A stretch of DNA of 64,000 nt from Tetradesmus obliquus (Eukaryota; Chlorophyta; Chlorophyceae; Sphaeropleales; Scenedesmaceae): contig CP126201.1 in NCBI GenBank assembly GCA_030272155.1, positions 434,001 to 498,000 of the forward strand. Direction: 5' to 3'. The position numbers were made by a program, and so were the translations under genes. Position 1 is the first letter of the stretch. Every line of letters begins with the position of its first letter. Positions 12,000 through 23,233 of this stretch are shown in pieces. The notes beneath the pieces are model-generated. The model was given only the letters and a program-made list of their open reading frames with translations, did not search any database and was not told where the DNA came from.

Positions 12000-14370
12000 T
12001 GGCAGTTGCGCAGTGTAGCCGTGCAGTGCGTGGCGCTGCGCAATGACAGAGACCTGGTGATCTTGCAGCTGGTGTGATTGGGCTGGCTGTGACAGCTGGC
12101 CCATGACTTTGTGTCACTCAAAATGTGTTTCATTGCAGCAGTTGGCTCAGCACTAAGTGTGCGCCATTTTTGTCGCCTGCAACTTCATACAGCGTCGTGT
12201 TTGGGTTGACAAACGTGCCACTTTGTTTGTTTGGACGTGGCAGGAGAGTGCTGGCAGTGACTGTGCGCCAAGTTGCAAGCACTGTGTTTTGTAGAGGAGC
12301 TGCTTTCCAGACGCCAGGGTATGGCCAGTTCCTTGCGTGATTGGTGTTTAGGTTCCTTTTTGTGAAGGCTACAACACGCCGTGCGCTTGATGGGCCCAGC
12401 ATGGCAAACGTGTACTGCCCTTTGTACGTTGACCCTTGCACAATGTGGTGGCACATGACCACTTGGTAGATCCTTCTGACAGTAGCATCGCTGGCAGTGC
12501 AGTGCATCCATTTGCACACATGGCGCTGGTATTTATAATGTTGTGTCGTGTGCAGCACAGTTGCTGTTGCGACCTTGCGCATGTCGGCGGTCGGAGGAGG
12601 TTTGCAAACACCAATGCATTGTAGGCCCAGCGGCCACATTGCGTGCATGTTTGTGGTCTTCTTGAAGACAGTAAGTGCCAAGGCAGGCGTGGTTTTGCAT
12701 CGATCTGACTACTGTTGTGCTTGTGGGGTAGCAGAAGACGCTTGCTGCGCAGCTGGATTACACCCTTTGTATGCAATTTTGCACCAGCCTGTCAATGCCA
12801 GCAAGCCTGGCAGTCATGTTGCTGTGCTGCTGGTACAGGTATGAGCAGCCACAGCTAGCGCCTACCTCCTGGCATTGAATGTTCCTGTCACCTTCAGTGG
12901 GTGTGTGCCATCCAGACAGCTGTTTAATCTGTTTGTGGCAGCTAGCAGCCTCGAGTGGGTTTCACTTTGTGCCGCCACTGTTAGGCACATAGCGTTGGTG
13001 AAACTCGGCATGGCAGCAGGTGGCTCTGGCGCTGACTACTCCTTGTGAGATGTGTTTTCTGGCTGAAGGAACCAGGCTGTGGCAGCGCTGCAGGTTGTAG
13101 TCGGTCTGCCTGCTACTTGCAGAGCGTGATGTGTGTGCTGGGTGTCCCAAGTTGGACTACACATGTGGAATGTATGAAGGCAGCATCAGTGGCAGTTATG
13201 TAGTAGCCAAGTTCATATTGCAGTGTAGCAGCAGAGCAGTTGCATGTGTTACATTGTCGTAGTGCTGGGTGCGACATGATCCCAGGCACACTTGCTGCAC
13301 TTCCAGGTGCTGGGATGATGCGAGACAGCGATGAACTTGCAAGGATAGGACAGACATTACAGGAGAGGGTACAGGAGAAAAAACACAGGGAAGGTGCCAG
13401 AAAAAGGAGCCGTAAACATGACAATGCTAGGGCAGTATGCGTGTGGGTGTGGGTGTACTAGTGTTTTTGGTGTCCTTCAGGTGTATGTGTTTGATTATGC
13501 AAGAGGCGTTGTGTCTGGTCTGACTGCTTGCTATGACTTGTGTGCATTTCACGCCTGCCAGGCTTGCTGTTGATGGTGCATTTGCGTCGGTGTGCGTAGT
13601 CGGGTTGCTTCTGTTGTTGCGGATTCAGTGTGTAGGTGCCTCCAGGCGACAACTCTCAGCTGAGAGCCAGCGTTGTGTGCATGCAGTTTATTTGCATGCA
13701 CCCTTGGGTATGCACGCATGCTGACATGTTAGCACAGCGGCAGTTCAATCAGTATGCTTGGAAGTCTGATGATCTGAGAGTCAGAGGCGCTTTTGCGGCT
13801 GCTACTGTGTGTTTGCTAGACAGGCGAGTTGGCGTTGCACAGGCTGCTTGCTCTGTAGTTTCGCTACCATGTGCGGTGTGCATCAGAGGATAGCTATCCT
13901 ATAGGTTCTGGCAATGCTTGTTAAATCGGCCTGAGCTTGCTTTGATACCAGGCTGTAAAGCATGCCTGCCTCTTTGTCGATTGTCAGTAGCCATAGTTGT
14001 GTTGCGTGCCACAGCAGCGACTGTGTGTGGATTTTCAGAAACACACGCAGCGTCTTTGCGCTCAAGGTGGCTGAAGCTCTTGCCAATACCCGCTAGGCAA
14101 TACTTGGCAGGTGACCTATTGTCGTTGTCTCAGAAGGCGTTGCATCTGCTGTGAAATTTATGTGCACAGATGTGTGAGGTCGAATGCCAGGCAGCCTGAC
14201 TAGGTGCACTGCATGCTTCCTGGTCTGTGATTTAGTCATGTGTGCAACGATGACCACCTCGCAAGGCTGCACTGTGGATGCATCTAGCAGCGTTCAGCAC
14301 GCAAGGCTATGCTGTTACCCTTGACGTGGCACACAAAGGCTGCTACGTGCCCGGTTGTTGCGTACGTGTC
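12000..14370. other. T/G-rich gene-poor stretch
   Basis: A minus-strand frame is open at 12681-12130 (about 180 codons, without an ATG at its first position; it includes VRRIYQVVMCHHIVQGSTYK). It has varied composition, but I recognise no domain and see no splice partner or promoter. The rest to 14370 is rich in TGTG and GTTG words with only short open frames. It may be decayed repeat DNA belonging to the element that follows. Confidence 0.3.
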
Positions 14371-14371
14371 A

Positions 14372-14663
14372 ATGTGTGCACCTTCAGTCTGCATGTGGTG
14401 TGGCTACCTTTTTTTGCGTTGGTTGCAGCAGTCCAGCTGTTTTGCAGTTGCTACCTTTGCCAGCAGCAGTGTTGCATGGCTGCATCTTGAGGTAACAATA
14501 TATTGGTGATGGTGGTGATGGTCGCAGCTCATGTTGATCAAATGCCATGCCCGCTATTCGGTTTGAATTCGAGCATGTGTGAAGAGCACAGAACCTCGTT
14601 CAAGTTGCAGCGTTACGTCACGACGATGACAATCACCAACATCAGCATTTTAGGCCGCTGACC
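14372..14663. repeat. Left member of a long direct repeat (LTR-like)
   Basis: This segment aligns by eye with 16268-16623: a shared block around gtggtgtggctacc, then cagcagcagtgttgcatggc, the word cgcagctcatgtt, cctcgttcaagtt, and an end at accaacatcagcattttagg. Similarity is roughly 70% with indels, and both copies point the same way. Together they enclose the satellite array. Confidence 0.6.
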
Positions 14664-14678
14664 AGTTCCCCCACATGC

Positions 14679-16110
14679 TAGACACCCTCACAACATCGAG
14701 ATCCCAGCTTGGCACAATATTTAATGGTGCAACGGCTGCTCTGCGCTTCACTGTAGCTTGGGGCCTGGTCAGAGTCAAAGCGCGTGCACAGGGAGCATGG
14801 GCGCATCACCTTTTTGCTGTCACGTAGCGAGTTTAAAAATTCCAGCCCTTGCCTCATGTGTTAGACACCCTCACATCATCATGATCCCAACTTTAAATAG
14901 TATTCAATTGTGTGATGGCTGCTTCACATAGCTGAAGGGACTGGTCAAGGTCAGGCGCGTGCATACATAAGTGCACGTCAACCCGTCGTTGCCGCATAGC
15001 AACTTTAAAAATTCCGCCACTTTTCCCACATGCTAGACATCCCCACAGCATCAAGATCCCAGCTTGGCACAATATTCAGTGGTGCGACGGCTGCTCTGCG
15101 CCTCACTGTAGCCTGAGAGCTGGTGAAGGACAAGCACGTTCATACTGGCCATGGGTGCATCACCCCGTTGCTGTCATGTGACAACTGTGAATATTCCCCC
15201 ACTCTCCCCACAACTTGCTGAACCCTACAGCATCATGATCCCAGCTTGACACAATATTCAATGGTGCGACGGCTGCTGTGCGCTTCACTGTAGCTAGGGG
15301 CCTGGTCAGAGTCAAAGCGCGTGCGCATGGAGCATGGGCGCATCACCAAGTTGCTGTCACGTAGCAAGTTACAAAATTCCGGCGCTTGCCTCATGTGTTA
15401 GACACCCTCACGTCATCATGATCCCAACTTAACACAATATTCAATTGTGTGATGGCTGCTTCACATAGCTGAAGGGGCTGGTCAAGGTCAGGCGCGTGCA
15501 TAAGTGCACATCACCCCGTTGTTGCTGCATAGCAACTTTGAATATTACGGTCCTTTCCCCACATTCTTGCAAGAATGACAATTGACACCCCCACAGCATC
15601 ATGATCCCAGCTTGGCATGATAGTGATGCGAGGCTTCTCTGTGTTTCATAGTAGCTAGGGGGCTGGTGAAGGTCAAGCGTGTGCACAGGGAGCAAGTGCG
15701 CATCACACCATTGTTGCGGCACAGCAACTTTGATTATTCCGAGCCTTTCCTCACCTGGTAGACACCCTTAAAGCATAATGATCCATGCTTGACCCAACAT
15801 TCATGTGGCGGCAGGTATCTGCGCTATAGCGGCAGGTATCTGTCTAGCTAGACATGTCTAGCTGTACAGCCGGTCGATTAAGTGCACGTGTATGGAGCAA
15901 GTGCGCACCACCCCATTGCTGACGTTGCAACTTCAATATGCGGGCCCATTTGCCACGTGCTAGACACCCCCACAACATCAAGATCCCAGCTTGGCGCGAT
16001 ATTTACTGATGTGAGGGTTTCTCTATGCTTCACTACAGCTTGGGGGCTAGTCAATGTCACGGAGCATGTGCACTTCAAGCGTTTGCTTCCTCGCTTGCGT
16101 TAGGTCGTTC
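14679..16110. repeat. ~180-bp satellite array, eight units with a three-unit higher-order period
   Basis: The landmark tagacaccctcac followed by atcccagcttggcacaatat recurs at about 14679, 14862, 15034, 15220, 15399, 15592, 15759 and 15961, with spacing 167-202 bp. Units 1 and 4 share ctggtcagagtcaaagcgcg, units 2 and 5 share gatggctgcttcacatagct, and units 3 and 6 share ctggtgaagg, giving a higher-order period near 540 bp. No unit has a long open frame. Confidence 0.8.
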
Positions 16111-16267
16111 GACCTTGTGCGGCGATATCCAGCACCAACTGCACTTGTTTAAATCCACACACAACTTGTGTGCGGCACCTGTCATCACGCAAGTCTGTGC
16201 TCTTTTCCTTAACTTTGCATACAGCAGTGTCGCTGAAGTGCGCACTAGAGCATGCTCGGTTGGTGAG

Positions 16268-16623
16268 TGTGAACCTGTGCATCTTGTGTCTGCAGGTGGT
16301 GCGGCTATCTATCTGCTTGGACTGCAACAGTCCATCTGGTGTGCAGACCAAGCAGCTGCTACTGCTACCAGCAGCAGTGTGGCAAGGCTGCATCTTGATG
16401 GGTAACATGATGATGATGATGATCTTGAGGTCACAGATTGTGACACGTTGAACATCATGGTGATGGCGGTGACATCATCGATGGCCGCAGCTCATGTTAT
16501 TCATTGGCAATGCCGGTTGTTCCGTCTGAACCCAAGCCTGTATAAAAGGCGCACAACCTCGTTCAAGTTACAGCGTTGCATCATGATGATGATTACCAAC
16601 ATCAGCACTTTAGGCACTGACAA
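16268..16623. repeat. Right member of the long direct repeat (LTR-like)
   Basis: Counterpart of 14372-14663. It contains a run of ATG triplets (about 16406-16422) and a TATA-like tataaaagg near 16541 that the left copy has lost. Such a site in one member is compatible with a promoter-bearing terminal repeat, but no primer-binding site, polypurine tract or polymerase frame is visible between the copies. Confidence 0.55.
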
Positions 16624-17480
16624 GTGACTGAGGCAGGGTGAGCACAAAACTGTGCTCCAAACAGGCTTGTGGCAGCAACAGATTCACTAGTCAAAAGGCA
16701 GTATGGCAAGATGCAGCTCTACACATCACAGGACAACACCCGAGATGCTGGTAGCATGCAAGAAATTTCTTTAAAGGGTGCTGAGTGAACCAAGGTGGAG
16801 GGTGTAACAGGTTGCTCCAAAACAGGTGCATGGTCTTGGATGGTGCATTGATCGAATAGTAGTATGAATTCAGCCATCAGATGCAAACATAGGCTCCAAT
16901 AATGCCTCGGAGAGCTTGAACCAGGCAGTGAGTTGTGCAAGCTTGCATTACCAAAAATGCCATTGCAGGCTGCTGGCAAAGCCGCTTTGCCAGCACATGC
17001 AGTGCGTATGATCACGAGACAAAGCGTTGTGCCTATGTAGTAGGTTCATGTGGCAACCATCTTCCAGCAATTGAAGTAAAATTCTTAACCATGTTCACAG
17101 TGAAAGTGACTCCACTTGAACAGTAGGCACAATGCACATTATGCACGGCAAGCTTGCCGCTGACGGCAATCATGAAACTCAAATTGCCATGGTGGAACCA
17201 CGTCTTCATCAGCACACAATGTTGGTAGTAAGATGCTTGGTAGGCCAGGGCACTGGTGAACACTGCCAATTCTAGTCAAGTAGTACAGACGTATGAGTGG
17301 GCCAGAAGCCCAACCGCATCAAAGTTCTCAGAAGGATCATGTTGCCGCTGCCCTTTGCACGCCGACACATGCTGTAGGAACCAGAGCAGCCCTCCTCCTC
17401 ACAACGTCATGCAGCGCAACCAGCGACCAAGCTGACGGATTGTCATGTGCCAGCATCTAACATCACGCCAGACCTCACTC
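16624..17480. other. Intergenic stretch downstream of the GH81 gene
   Basis: Only short unsupported open frames are present. It should contain the 3' untranslated region of the minus-strand GH81 gene. No clear TGTAA on that strand was found close to its stop codon. Confidence 0.35.
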
Positions 17481-18872
17481 TTAAGCAGGCCGTGTGGCAA
17501 TCCACCACTTGGCAGCTGTGCGTGTCAGCCGGCCAATGGTGCCACACAGCGCATAGCCCCCAGAGGCGTCAATGGGCAGGGCAGCCAGAGCAGCCCAGGC
17601 AGCGTCTTGCTGGCCTGGGATCACTGCCTGTGCCATGGCCAGCAGCACGCGCCAGCCCAGCTGTGCGCCGCCAGAGCCGTCAGTAGGGGCCCAGAACCTG
17701 CAAGAGTGACACAGCAACATGAGTCAAGAGTGTGATGACAGCAGCACGCGCCAGCCCAGCTGTGCACCGCCGGAGCCATCGGTAGGGGCCCAGAACCTGC
17801 GCAGGCAGCAACACGGCAGCATGTGTTAAACATATATAGCACGCGCCAGCCCAACTGTGCACCGCCGGAGAAATCAGCAGGGGCCCAGAACCTGCAGGAG
17901 TGAAAGCCAGGCCGTAGCATGTCACAGGACAAGAACAGCAAGCTTGGCATTTGTAGGCTGTATGAATGCATTGTGGTACATCAGTGTGAGCTGTCGTCAA
18001 GGGCCCAGCACCTGCATGACTATAAGCCAGGCGCTAGGATGCCGCAGTCGCTGTCACTGCAGCTATTGCGGCTGTTGCTTTGCCTCTCACCTATTAGCGG
18101 GTATCGTTGTTCCTGCAGCAACCATGGGCCATGCCTCTGCAAGCCAAGCAGCAGGCAGCAGCTGGCTACTGCCAGCAGTTGTAAATGGCATCCACTGGAT
18201 GCCATGCCTGGTCAGGATGTCAGGATCAAACCAGTTGTAGGCAGAGGCCTTGGCAGCAAACAGGATTGTGGCCACCTTTGCCTTGCTGATGCCGTTGGCA
18301 GTGCTGTTGCCGGCGATCTGGGCATATACGTCGTTGCCGCTGTAGACCTGTGTGTACTTGCGTGCTGCTGTCACTTCGTTGGCCAGCAGCAGCCTCCCCC
18401 AGCCCTCAAGAGCAGCATTTCCTGCATGGGACATAGCAGCAGCAGCAGCAGCAAACGCCAGCCTACATCTGCTGCGGGCACTGCTTGCTGGTGGCCGGAA
18501 AGGCTTGCATAAGGCAGTGACATGCACATGGCGCTTGACAGTGACACAACAGCCATCCCTTGCATAGTCTCTGAGTGCGCACATGCTGCACAACCGCATT
18601 CCAGCACACTGTGCTAGCTGAGCTAGCGTGCAAACCGCGTGTCAATGTTGCAGTGCAGCACATCCGCAGTATATTGTCTTCAGGAAAGTGTTAAGTGCTC
18701 TATAAAGACGTGTAACAAGATGAAATGCACAACTCCAAGCCAGCACCACACCTGTTGCCTTGCCCAGCTGCGCCACAGCAAGGTAGGCGTTGACTGCCTC
18801 ACTACTGCTTTCCTGGTTCTTGCCGTCCCATGAGGACTGCAGCCCAGCAGCCCAGGAGTGGCCCATGTACCT

Positions 18873-18955
<83 letters not shown>

Positions 18956-21900
18956 ATCAGGCAGCAGTGGCAGCAGCAGCAGCAGCAGCAGCAGCACAGC
19001 AGCGGCAGCACAGCAGCGGCAGCACAGCAAATCAACAGTTGGGGAGGATTGCAGGACGCACAGCAGAATTGACAGTGCAGCAGTCAACGTGCACCACAAC
19101 GACACAGGGCCACACGATGCCGACGCCAATTGGCTGCTGGATACATTTCACCGAAGCTCACCAGTCCTTGTGCCGCGCGTAGGCAAAGAAAGGATCACCC
19201 TTGTCATTGTTGGCGTAGTCGCGCACCAGGGCGGTGACATACGGCTCCAGGTTCTGCCTGTACCAGGCAGGATCCTCTGCGGCAACTGCAGCTGCAGCAG
19301 ACACCCAGTACCTGCACACAGCAATGCAACAGGTCAGCAGGGCAGCAAAAGGCACAGTGGCAGACGCAAAGAGGCCCCCTGCATGTTTGCCTTGCTGCCA
19401 GGCATGCTCGCCCTAGAGCCATCGTCACTTAACAGCCGGCGTGCAAAGCACGCTGTATGTGATCGGACCAAGGTACCCCAATTGTAGTTCCACGTCATCC
19501 ATGCATGTGAGAGTGCGACAATGCTGAACTGAGCGTAGCTGAGGGTTGGAAAATGCAGGCAGCCCACCCGTAGTGGAAGTGGTGGTCGGTGCCAGTGCGG
19601 CTGAAAAACTCTACACCGTCGCCAGAGGTGGCCTGCACAGCAGCAGCAGAAGAAGAAGCATGTTATGAAAGTCACTGCTACACAACAAAGGCAAGACGGT
19701 GGCGCTGTTTGCGGTTGACTATTGCAGGACTGTGTGCATTGTTGGTTAATGCTGCCGCCAGCAAGCTGCAGCAGGCGCATTGACACAAACAGCAGCAGAA
19801 ACCACGCGCAGGCCATCAGCACTGAAACCAAATCATGCTGCATGACAACAGCGGCTGGAAGCGCACTCACGCTCTGTGCCCGGGCAGTAGTCACGAGCTT
19901 GAACACATTGTCATAACACAGCGATCCAGGGTTGGCGCCGCCGCCAGGCACCGCAAATGTGCAGGGCAGCTGCAGCCGCTTCAGCAGCAGCTGCTTCAAT
20001 GCATTTGTCACATTGACTGCTGCAGCTGCCGCAGTGGGGCCAAATGTGGATCCTGCAGCGGGTGCTGTTGCCTCGAGTGCCCTTGCAATGTAGATGAGGT
20101 GCCCCATTGCATGCAGCTCAGAGCCTCCAAAATAGGCATCCACGTTTTGCATGCCTTTCCAGGGCCATGATCGGGCGCCTGAGGGCCAGTCTGCAAAGAT
20201 GTTGCTGGCGGGGAGGGATGGTGGTGGCAGCACCAAAGGCAGGTCCGCCTGCCAGGTAAGAGGGCAGGACAGAAAGAGTTGGGTGTGCTTCAGAAATGGC
20301 AGCAAGTACTCTGGGGTGCTTGTCTTGGTGCAAAACGTTCCGGCCACCAGGGATGCAAAGCTGCACTATATATTAGCTAATCACCATTGGCGTATACAGA
20401 CGCAATACCTGGCGTGTACTATCACAGTTTGCACAGCAGAGCGTGCAGTCATCTCACCAGCAGTGTCTGCTCAATGTTGGCTCGCATGCTGGCGCTCTTT
20501 AAGTTTGCGGCAGCAGCCTGAGTGTCAGTGGTAAGTGGGGGGAGATTTTCCTGCAAGAGCCAACAGGACCCCACAACTGGCACCAGCGGGCCACGCACGC
20601 TCATCACATATGCTCCATTGGTTAAACCCAGAGGGAAAGCTGCAGCACTGCCAGCAGCAGCAGCAGCAGGCACTGCCAGTGTGTCGATGTGGTGTGGCAG
20701 TGCCAGCATCAGCAGCTGCTGATTAGGAGGAGAGCCAGGGGACGTCATTGAGGTGGTTGACCAGCTCATCCTGTAGCTGCCGGTGCTTTGACCAACGTTT
20801 GACCAGGCTGTAACAGATCCACCAAGCGGCACAGCGTCCACATAGCTGTCAAGCATGGCCTCGATTGCTGCTGCACCTGCAGCACCTGCATTTGGCATCC
20901 AAGCAAGCCGTATTGTGCCTGCAAACGTGCCTGCTGCTGACGCAGCATCCCAGATTGACACCGCAGATCCAGCAGCTGTGAAGCTGATTGGTTTGGAGGC
21001 CCACAACAGCCACGTATGCTGGCCGCTGAAAGGGATCTGCTGTGTCACCAGCTTCAACTTGTTTGGTGCTACGCGAGTGACACTGCCAATGCTGGCACCA
21101 CCAGATCCTGCACGTGGTGCCCGCAGCAGCGGCTTTGCAGGAGTTGGCACCTGCGCTGTGATGTATGGGCTGCCTTTGACTAGTGGGAAGTTCATAGTGG
21201 GAGCTCCAGGGCCAGCCGTGAACTTCATGGTGACTGACAAGTCGTCCCAGTCAGCAGCAGTGATGGTGGGGTTGCTGGCAGCCTGCAGCTCTGCCAGGGT
21301 CAACTGCAGGGCAGCATGTGACGAGTAGCAAATGTTATGTAACAGTTGGAGGATGTTGGCATGCAGGACTGTGTCTGCATGGTTGTTGCATGGACAGCGT
21401 CCCAAGGTGTGGTGCCACAAGATGTTTGAATGGTGCTGAGCAGCTGCCCAACTTTGATGATTCGACAAGCAGAACTGCGGAAGACGTGGTCGTGCATGCA
21501 ACACATGTGTGTATGACGCTGGAGCTACTGTGCGGGTGGCGGTATGCAGCACAATGCTTGCATGTAGCTCTAGGAAGGACTCAAAGATGGCTCAACTGCA
21601 CAATCTTGATTGTGGGGCATCTTGAAGGCGAGATGTTGATGTGTCAGTCCACATTCATGCTGTTGCAGCTGTTGTGAGTAACACGCCTACAGTGCACGAC
21701 ACATGCGGCCTAAGGGCAACGTCAGGCACCACTCTGCGTGGCAGGCTGAATTGCTACCTGCTACTTGCTACTCTCGTTTGCTCCTGACTGGGGTCCCCAC
21801 TCCTCGTGTGAGTGGAGCATGAAATGTATTGTATGTATTGTACTCACCTGCAGCTCTGGGAAGGTGTCAAAGATGACACCGCCATCCTGGTTGCCTGTGT

Positions 21901-22986
21901 AGTAGGGCTTGTTGACCCACAGGCCTCTGTCAGCAGCAGCAGTGCCGGCATTCGGCGGGCCTCGCACGCGCACATGGTAGGGGAAGACCTGGCCACGCAC
22001 CACCAACAGCAGCGCACAAAAGTTCGCTTCGTGACTAGTAGAGTAGAGAAAGGCAGCAATACATACATCCCATCTAGGGATACTGTACATGACGATGCCC
22101 ACTGAGGAAGATCAGCAGGGGTGGCGCCAGTCGCAATCAGGCATACTTGTGCACATAGGTTTTAGCACAAGGCGGCAGCAGCTGCAAGAAGCTGGGCATC
22201 CTGCACCTCGCCTGCACAGGGTGTTTTTCAAGGCTGGTGCTGTCAGCAGCCGCCCACAGAAAGTTGGTGAACCAGGCGCTGGTGGGGGACGGCCTGATAA
22301 CATGAGCACCTGCGTTCGCTAGTCAACAGCAGCTACAGATGTAATGCTTGCTGCACCTCACCTGCACAGGATCTTCTCCGCCCGACCACAGCAGGTTGGT
22401 GAACCAGGCGCTGGTGGGGAAAGGCCTGCGCAGCAGCCCCGCAGGGTCTTCTGCTGCGCTTGCAGGCATGCGGATGGGCCTGGCAGTGAACTGGTTGTCT
22501 GCCACTCCGAATGGCGGTAGGCTTGGCGGTGCGTTGTTGGTGAGGCTACCAGGCAGTGGCGCGACAAGGATGCTGCCTGCATCAGGCAAGCAACCGAAGC
22601 AACGAGACAGCAAAAAGGCAGGCAGGCAGGCAGGGGAGAAAGCAGACAGCACACTGGTTAGTGCAAGCGCAGCAGGCATGCGATTGGGCCTGGCAGTGAA
22701 CTGGTTGTCTGCCACTCTAAAGGGCGGCAGGCTTGGCGGTGCGTTGTTGGTAAGGCTGCCGGGCAGTGGCGCGACAAGGATGCTGCCTGCATTCAGAGAC
22801 AGCAGAATTGAGACAGCAGATAGGCAGGCAGGCAGGCAGGCAGGCAGATTCACAGGCAGGCATGCAGGCGGGCAGGCAGGCGGGCGGTAGCCAGTTGTTG
22901 GTGAGGCTGCCAAGCAGTGGGGCTACCAGGATGCTGCCTGCATCAGGTACAAGACAGCAGCAATCAGCAGGCAGGCAGGAAGGTTC

Positions 22987-23030
<44 letters not shown>

Positions 23031-23193
23031 TAGCCAGCTGTTGGTGAGACTGTCAGGCAGCAGGGCCACCAAGATGCTGCCTGCGGCCAGCAACAACAGC
23101 AATGGTGGTTTGGCAGCACAACAGGTCAGTAGGCAGCTTGCCTGTCGGCACCTAATGGGTGCAGTCGTGCCAACATCGATTTGCTTGGAGCTG

Positions 23194-23233
<40 letters not shown>

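Noticed and set aside
14372-16623. Autonomous LTR retrotransposon
   Set aside because: The enclosed DNA is only a satellite array; no gag, protease, reverse transcriptase or integrase frame and no primer-binding site are seen.
18680-19490. Open frames with poly-Gln, poly-Ser or poly-Ala over the CAG run
   Set aside because: The run lies in an intron of the minus-strand GH81 gene, between two exons joined in frame.
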